A stretch of 11,056 nt of DNA, taken from contig CAJUMC010000082.1 in assembly GCA_910587085.1 (NCBI GenBank), forward strand, positions 1-11,056. Direction: 5' to 3'. This stretch comes from an uncultured Lachnospiraceae bacterium (lineage in GTDB: Bacteria > Bacillota > Clostridia > Lachnospirales > Lachnospiraceae). This document shows, in pieces, positions 6,858 through 11,056 of the stretch. The notes under the pieces were generated by a model. The model made no database searches. It saw only the letters and a program-made list of their open reading frames with translations, and had not been told where the DNA came from. Every line of letters begins with the position of its first letter. Within the stretch, counting starts at the first letter, position 1. Position numbers and translations under genes: made by a program.

Positions 6858-6886
6858 TTGACATTATTTTTGCCGTACAGTATACT
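6858..6886 (+). promoter_or_regulatory. Strong sigma-A type promoter of the small membrane-peptide gene
   Basis: TTGACA (6858-6863), a 17-base spacer and TATACT (6881-6886). The -35 is consensus and the -10 differs at one position. The start would fall near 6893, leaving a leader of about 70 bases before the ATG at 6964. Confidence 0.8.
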
Positions 6887-6963
6887 GAAAACGGCTGGCA
6901 GTTTCTGCTTGCAGGGAAAAAGACATATACATAACAGCTTACGGCGAGAGAAAGGAGTCTACA

Positions 6964-7134
6964 ATGAAGGGGGATAAGAGCGGTCTGATTAAAATCATCC
7001 TGTGCGTGCTTCTGGCGCTGGGACTTTTGGCGGTAATCTATGCGGGAGTGTCGTCCGCCGGAGCGGGGAATGAGTATTCCAGCTACGACGAGGATGATCT
7101 GGAGGATTATCTGAACAGCCTGTTTGATTTTTAA
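6964..7134 (+). CDS. Small single-span membrane peptide with acidic tail, unknown function
   Basis: A 56-residue protein that I do not recognise. The N-terminus is basic (MKGDKSGLIK), followed by one hydrophobic segment at about residues 8-28, a small-residue stretch (SSAGAG, 30-35), then a strongly acidic tail with YDEDDLEDYL at 41-50. The charge pattern suggests the N-terminus inside and the acidic tail outside. The small residues after the span could also be a signal-peptidase site releasing a peptide of about 22 residues; no lipobox is present. Translation is well supported: AAAGGAG at 6951-6957 sits six bases before the ATG. The gene has its own strong promoter (6858-6886) and ends eight bases before an intrinsic terminator, so it is a one-gene unit facing the convergent GH2 gene. 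That these signals bracket it so tightly is the main evidence that it is real. Confidence 0.8.
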   Translation: MKGDKSGLIKIILCVLLALGLLAVIYAGVSSAGAGNEYSSYDEDDLEDYLNSLFDF

Positions 7135-7142
7135 CCGGTTTG

Positions 7143-7172
7143 CGGCGGCAGTATATCTGCCGCCGTTTTTTT
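7143..7172 (+). terminator. Intrinsic terminator of the small membrane-peptide gene
   Basis: CGGCGGCAG-TATAT-CTGCCGCCG is a perfect nine-base-pair GC-rich stem with a five-base loop, followed directly by seven T (7166-7172). In the other direction no T-tract follows, so it should work mainly for rightward transcription; the leftward GH2 transcript ending nearby lacks a clear terminator. Confidence 0.92.
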
Positions 7173-7236
7173 GGTGTATCCGGACGGAACGGTAAAACCC
7201 AAGATGCGGAAGAATTTCATAAAGATTCCGTCGTAT

Positions 7237-10200
7237 TTATTCAAACCGGAACCATTTAAAATCAAAGCAGCTTCCCGGCAGAAATACGAAGGTAACCTTG
7301 TGCATCCCTTTGACGCTTTCCAGCCGGAAGGTCTGCTCCGAATAGTCCTCTGACCGGGCAAATTCGGCGATCTGCTTGATTTCGCCGTCCGCGCCGGAAT
7401 AGCGGACATGGATTGTGTTCTTATCCAGCGGAGTGCGCCCGCATATTGTGAGCGACGAAAAACCTCGTTCGCCGAAGTCCATATTGTCGTATTCGAGAGA
7501 GACGTTGTTGCCGATGCCGGTGACGGCGTCCGCCTCTATTTGGAAGGCATCGCCGTAAATGCGGCTGTTGTCCAGTGCAGAAAGCCGGGCAAAGGCCTTC
7601 TGAGGAGCAGCGAAAACAAAGCCCTTGACATGAATCTTATCGTGCGCAGTGAAGCAGAGCGTTGTGACGCCGCGGACGCGCCGGTTCAGGCGGAAAGTTT
7701 CCTCCTGATACACATTCCAGATCGACGGCTTCTGATAAACTACATCCGCAAGCAGCTCGGCGTCCGGTTCACCCGGCACGCCCTCCCAGATCTGAATCGG
7801 ATAAGGAGCGCCGCTCAAAGCGAAAATCGGTACGGTAAGCATATCCGAACCGAAATCTCCGAAATCGACGTTGCGGAAACCGAAGGTTGTGGCGCCGGCA
7901 TCGTCACGCCCGGTGGCTATGCCACGCTCGTTGCCGTTCGTAACCGTGCCGGATGAAATATCATAAAGACCGGCGGAGACAAAATGGTACGGGTCGAGCA
8001 CGGCGCTGCCGAGTCCCTCCGCAGTAAAGCAGAGCTCTGAGATAATGCGGATTTTGTCCGTGCTGTTCTTCGTCATGCAGCGCACACGGAAGGCGCCGTC
8101 CCCGAGCGCAGTGACGGACGCGCTTCTGCCGTGTGCCTCAAGCTTTGCAAGGTTGGAATCAATGCCGCCGTCCGTCGTCACCCGCCAGATCAGCTCCGCA
8201 TCCGCCGCATTTTCCGGCAGGAGAGCCGCAGTGATTTCCATCGACAGAACCTCCGGCGAAAAAACGAGTCCGCGGTTCGAGGAGAGTGCGATGCGGCGGA
8301 TCGGAATATCGGCGGATTTCTGCGCAGCAGGAAAAACGTTAACCGCCCGGGCGCCGAAGCTTCCCGCCGGCAGAAATTCCGGACCGTTATCCCCGACACT
8401 TAAAAGCACGGCGTCCTCCGTTAAAAGTGTACCCAGGCGCAGCTCCTCTGCGCGTTCCTCCTCTGTCATGGCGCGCGCGTGCAGCGTGACGGAGGCGTCC
8501 GCCAGGCCGGCCGAGCTCACCGTAACGCAGATATCGCCGTCCGTGAGGGCCGTCCCGATTACCGCCAGCAGCTTTCCGGAGAACAGACGGCGCTGTGTGC
8601 ATTTATACTGTTCGTAATCCGTGCTGTCGCCGTTGTCCAGGCCGAGCAGGCGGCCGGCCCCGGAAACGTTTACGCGGACGCGGTTGTTTGCGTTTTTCAC
8701 CGGATTTCCGAGTGCGTCTGCGGCGGAGATTGTGAGGAAGCACAGATCCCTGCCGTCCGCGCGCAGTAATTCGCGGTCGACGGTCAGGCGGAGCGAGGCG
8801 GCGTCCCCGAAGGAACACTGTACATCCTCTGCGATCACACTGCCGTTTTCGTCGAGAGCCGCGGCGCGCAGCGTTCCCTTCCGATAAGGGATCACCCAGT
8901 GCGCCAGCAGATCGTCCCGCCCGTGCGCATGGTCGAGCGTGCGCCTGCCGAGGCTTTCGCCGTCAAGGAACAGTTCGACGGCGGGAGCGTTTGAGCAGAC
9001 AAGCACATCGACCGGCTGTCCCTCGTTGAAATCCCAGTACGGGAACAGATGAACCATCGGAGCTTTCCGGTAATCCGTCCACTCCGCCTGGAAAATGTAA
9101 AACGAGTCTTTCGGAAAGCCGGCGGTGTCAATCTGTCCAAAATAGGAATTTTTCGTGTGGTACGGCGTAGGCTCCCCGATATAGTCGAAGCCCGTCCAGA
9201 TAAACTGGCCTGCGCTGAATTCCGTGTCCCGGTCGTCCGCAATGCAGGCGAGCGTTGATTTTGCTCCCCAGCTGGTCGAGCTGTTGCCGAGGGAGGAGCA
9301 CTGCTCGTCGTCGTCCGCAAGAATTGATCTCCCGTAAGGGAAGTGATAGATGCCGCGGCTCTGTACGACGGAGGCCGTCTCGCTGCCGTAGATGATCCAG
9401 TCCGGATGCTTGGCATGATGCTCATCATAATAGCGTTCCGAATAATTATAGCCTGCATATTTAACTATGTCCGCACATTTCTGCGCACCCTCCCACGGCA
9501 TATAATTCGAACCGATCGTGACCGGCGCGTTTCCCTTCGGATCGTTCTGGCGGACGTATTCGGTCAGCAGCCGGGTAATCTCCTGGCCGCGATCGCCTGC
9601 GTGGGTGTCATAAATTTCATTCCCGATGCTCCAGAGGATAACGCTCGGATGATTGCGGTCGCGCCGAATCCAGGAGGCGACATCACGCCGGCACCAGTCG
9701 TTAAAAAACCTGGCGTAATCGTATTTCGTCTTCGGACATTCCCACATATCAAAAGCTTCGGAATCAATCAGGATGCCGAGCTCGTCCGCCAGCTCCATCA
9801 GTTCGGCGGCGGGCATGTTGTGGGAGGTGCGCACGGCGTTCACGCCCATTTCCTTCAGCAGGAGCAGCTGGCGGCGCAGCGCCGTGCGGTTTACGGCGGA
9901 GCCGAGGCAGCCAAGGTCATGGTGCTCGCACGCGCCGTTGATGCGCACCTTGCGCCCGTTGAGCAGAAAGCCCTCCTCCGGCGTGAATTCGGCCGTGCGG
10001 AACCCGATGCGGCAGACTGAGCGGTCAATAACCCGGGAGCCGTCGATCAGTTCGCTGGTGAGCGTGTAGAGATTCGGCGATTCAATGTCCCAGAGCAGCG
10101 GGGCGGATACGCAAAGCGTCTGGGAGTTGGCGAAGACGCGGATATCCTTATTCTGATACGGGCAGTAGGCCGTCATGGCATCGAGCACGGAGTCAACCGA

Positions 10201-10791
10201 GCCGGAGACAAGCGTGCCGTCCGGGGCCGTGACCGAGTGCCGCACAGCGAGGGAGGAGGATGAGTCCTCCGGCAGAATCACAGCGCTGTCCGCAGCAACC
10301 TGCCAGCTGTCCCCGCACCGGCGTACTGCGGCGTAGATGCCGTCCGTATAAAAATGCCGGGAGGACCTGATTTTAAGCCAGACATTGCGGTAGATTCCTG
10401 CGCCGGAATACCAGCGGGAATTCGGGCTCTGATGTACGACGCGGACAATAATTTCATTTTCACCGTCCGACAGGTACGGGGTAAGTTCGAATTCAAAAGA
10501 GGAATAGCCGTATTTCCATTCGAAGGCTTTCCTGCCGTTGAGATAGACCGTAGAGTCCATGTAGATGCCCTCAAAACGCAGAAAGGCAGTTTCGCCCTCC
10601 GCGACCGGGCAGGAAAAGCGTTTGCGGTACCAGCCCTCGGCCGTCTCGTAGAGATCGAGGGAATTGTAAATCAGCCAGTCGTGCGGAAGCTCGACCGGGG
10701 TAAAGCTGTTGTCCCGGCACACGGCGGTCAGGGAAGTACCCAGCGGCTTTTTGCAGAATTCCCAGCCGGTGTTGAATAGTTCGTTTTTCAT
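7237..10791 (-). CDS. Glycoside hydrolase family 2, beta-galactosidase type, with C-terminal CBM-like modules
   Basis: A 1184-residue GH2 enzyme, by similarity a beta-galactosidase. Modules (approximate): jelly-roll sugar-binding domain 1-145, immunoglobulin-like domain 150-265, catalytic TIM barrel 270-575, DUF4982-like 580-650, a C5-type domain 665-775, an Ig-like stretch 830-925, then two related beta-sandwich modules at 935-1063 and 1068-1184 that resemble family 6 carbohydrate-binding modules (both share NVDFG/NMDFG followed by a strand). The acid/base is Glu392 in SIGNE and the nucleophile Glu471 in YGSETAS. RTSHNMP (321-327) replaces the common RTSHNPP. No signal peptide is visible, so it probably acts inside the cell, perhaps on galactose-containing oligosaccharides from pectin. 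ATG 10791 is chosen because GGAGG (10798-10802) lies six bases upstream; the frame continues 11 codons further to a GTG without support. Exact substrate is inference; other beta-glycosidases share this family. Confidence 0.92.
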   Translation of the reverse strand: MKNELFNTGWEFCKKPLGTSLTAVCRDNSFTPVELPHDWLIYNSLDLYETAEGWYRKRFSCPVAEGETAFLRFEGIYMDSTVYLNGRKAFEWKYGYSSFEFELTPYLSDGENEIIVRVVHQSPNSRWYSGAGIYRNVWLKIRSSRHFYTDGIYAAVRRCGDSWQVAADSAVILPEDSSSSLAVRHSVTAPDGTLVSGSVDSVLDAMTAYCPYQNKDIRVFANSQTLCVSAPLLWDIESPNLYTLTSELIDGSRVIDRSVCRIGFRTAEFTPEEGFLLNGRKVRINGACEHHDLGCLGSAVNRTALRRQLLLLKEMGVNAVRTSHNMPAAELMELADELGILIDSEAFDMWECPKTKYDYARFFNDWCRRDVASWIRRDRNHPSVILWSIGNEIYDTHAGDRGQEITRLLTEYVRQNDPKGNAPVTIGSNYMPWEGAQKCADIVKYAGYNYSERYYDEHHAKHPDWIIYGSETASVVQSRGIYHFPYGRSILADDDEQCSSLGNSSTSWGAKSTLACIADDRDTEFSAGQFIWTGFDYIGEPTPYHTKNSYFGQIDTAGFPKDSFYIFQAEWTDYRKAPMVHLFPYWDFNEGQPVDVLVCSNAPAVELFLDGESLGRRTLDHAHGRDDLLAHWVIPYRKGTLRAAALDENGSVIAEDVQCSFGDAASLRLTVDRELLRADGRDLCFLTISAADALGNPVKNANNRVRVNVSGAGRLLGLDNGDSTDYEQYKCTQRRLFSGKLLAVIGTALTDGDICVTVSSAGLADASVTLHARAMTEEERAEELRLGTLLTEDAVLLSVGDNGPEFLPAGSFGARAVNVFPAAQKSADIPIRRIALSSNRGLVFSPEVLSMEITAALLPENAADAELIWRVTTDGGIDSNLAKLEAHGRSASVTALGDGAFRVRCMTKNSTDKIRIISELCFTAEGLGSAVLDPYHFVSAGLYDISSGTVTNGNERGIATGRDDAGATTFGFRNVDFGDFGSDMLTVPIFALSGAPYPIQIWEGVPGEPDAELLADVVYQKPSIWNVYQEETFRLNRRVRGVTTLCFTAHDKIHVKGFVFAAPQKAFARLSALDNSRIYGDAFQIEADAVTGIGNNVSLEYDNMDFGERGFSSLTICGRTPLDKNTIHVRYSGADGEIKQIAEFARSEDYSEQTFRLESVKGMHKVTFVFLPGSCFDFKWFRFE

Positions 10792-10810
10792 AATCCCCCT
10801 CCATAAAATT

Positions 10811-10880
10811 GGTATCACGCACACGATTCGCCGAAGAGCTTATCCTCCCTGCGGTCGGATGCGAATCGGCGCAGGTATCA
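10811..10880 (-). repeat. TGATACC direct repeat flanking the GH2 leader structure
   Basis: TGATACC occurs twice in the leader on the minus strand, at 10874-10880 and at 10811-10817, on either side of the complementary segments. It could be a paired regulator site or part of the RNA fold. Confidence 0.3.
10824..10875 (-). promoter_or_regulatory. Candidate H-type pseudoknot in the GH2 mRNA leader
   Basis: Two perfect complementary pairs are interleaved on the minus strand. Stem A pairs CCTGCG (10870-10875) with CGCAGG (10848-10853). Stem B pairs CGATTCGC (10861-10868) with GCGAATCG (10824-10831). The order A, B, A', B' is that of an H-type pseudoknot, with connecting loops of 1, 7 and 16 bases, which are sterically reasonable. 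The alternative is two mutually exclusive hairpins. It lies wholly inside the predicted 5' leader, ending about 32 bases before the ATG. I do not recognise it as a known riboswitch class. Confidence 0.4.
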
Positions 10881-10891
10881 TATCCTTCAAT

Positions 10892-10900
10892 ATTATATCA
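10892..10900 (-). promoter_or_regulatory. Extended -10 promoter of the GH2 gene
   Basis: TGATATAAT on the minus strand is a consensus extended -10 (hexamer 10892-10897). The sequence 17 bases upstream (TGTGAG) is not a -35. This fits an extended -10 promoter that may need an activator. The start would fall near 10885, giving a leader of about 94 bases. Confidence 0.6.
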
Positions 10901-11056
10901 TAGATGGCGCGGGGCTCACAGGGAAATGTGAAAAAGTCTGGAAATTTTTTTGGAGGAGCAGCGGATCGCTCCGTTATTGTTTCGGCGGATATGCGGCGGA
11001 AACGGGTGTTTGACACTTCTTTTTAACATCATATCGCAAGAATCCTTTATTTAAGC
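10901..11056. other. Region upstream of the GH2 gene, no gene seen
   Basis: Apart from a possible short inverted repeat GGAGC...GCTCC at about 10953-10976 and a lone TTGACA at 11010-11015, I see nothing that supports a gene or RNA in this stretch. An upstream control region for the GH2 promoter could lie here. Confidence 0.4.

Noticed and set aside
7131..7220. Short minus-strand frame (about 29 codons) downstream of the GH2 stop
   Set aside because: It runs through the terminator hairpin, has only a weak GGA before its ATG, and no recognisable sequence.
9343..10020. 225-codon open frame on the plus strand inside the GH2 gene
   Set aside because: It is antisense to the GH2 catalytic barrel, and its sequence mirrors codon bias of the real gene; no independent support.
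11010..11038. TTGACA near the right edge as a rightward promoter
   Set aside because: At the proper distance the -10 candidates (TATCGC or ATCGCA) are poor, and no gene start is visible before the window ends.
1..11056. CRISPR array, tRNA, rRNA, or a defence or secondary-metabolite gene cluster
   Set aside because: No evenly spaced repeats, no tRNA-like cloverleaf or rRNA sequence that I could recognise, and no gene set of that type beyond a single ABC protein.

Overview
The window looks like part of a fibre- or pectin-degrading gut or rumen Firmicute (Clostridia, e.g. Lachnospiraceae or Oscillospiraceae). I infer this from the purine-rich GGAGG ribosome binding sites, the sigma-A type promoters, and two large carbohydrate-active enzymes whose sequences resemble clostridial PL11 and GH2 proteins. 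The genus cannot be read from the sequence. Base composition changes along the window: the first ~2.5 kb is AT-rich and the two enzyme genes are GC-rich, so the left part may be of different origin.

Layout. 88-1800 (+) encodes a complete ABC half-transporter (membrane domain plus ATPase). 1933-2414 (+) is the 3' remnant of an IS4-type DDE transposase with one frame break. 2415-2838 is a non-coding, initially AT-rich gap with at most one doubtful mini-ORF. 2839-5409 (-) encodes a rhamnogalacturonan lyase of family PL11, with a near-consensus promoter at 5512-5540 and a leader that holds a repeat and a dyad. 5410-5930 also holds a perfect hairpin and a coding-like, frame-broken stretch on the minus strand. 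5931-6527 (-) is a GNAT acetyltransferase. 6964-7134 (+) is a 56-residue membrane peptide gene with its own promoter, an upstream dyad and an excellent intrinsic terminator. 7237-10791 (-) is a large GH2 beta-galactosidase-type enzyme. Its leader (about 10792-10885) contains two interleaved complementary segments that could form an H-type pseudoknot.

How they fit together. PL11 would cut the rhamnose-galacturonate backbone of rhamnogalacturonan I, and a GH2 enzyme could remove galactose or related side-chain residues. Neither shows a signal peptide, so both probably act in the cytoplasm on imported oligosaccharides. They have separate promoters and are separated by the GNAT gene and the small membrane gene, so they are not one operon; no sugar transporter or regulator lies in the window. 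The ABC protein has no visible partner gene here and appears unrelated to the pectin genes.

I found no clear new multi-gene system. The observations most worth a second look are the pseudoknot-like GH2 leader, the small acidic membrane peptide in its own tightly bounded transcription unit, and the unusual domain make-up of the two enzymes.
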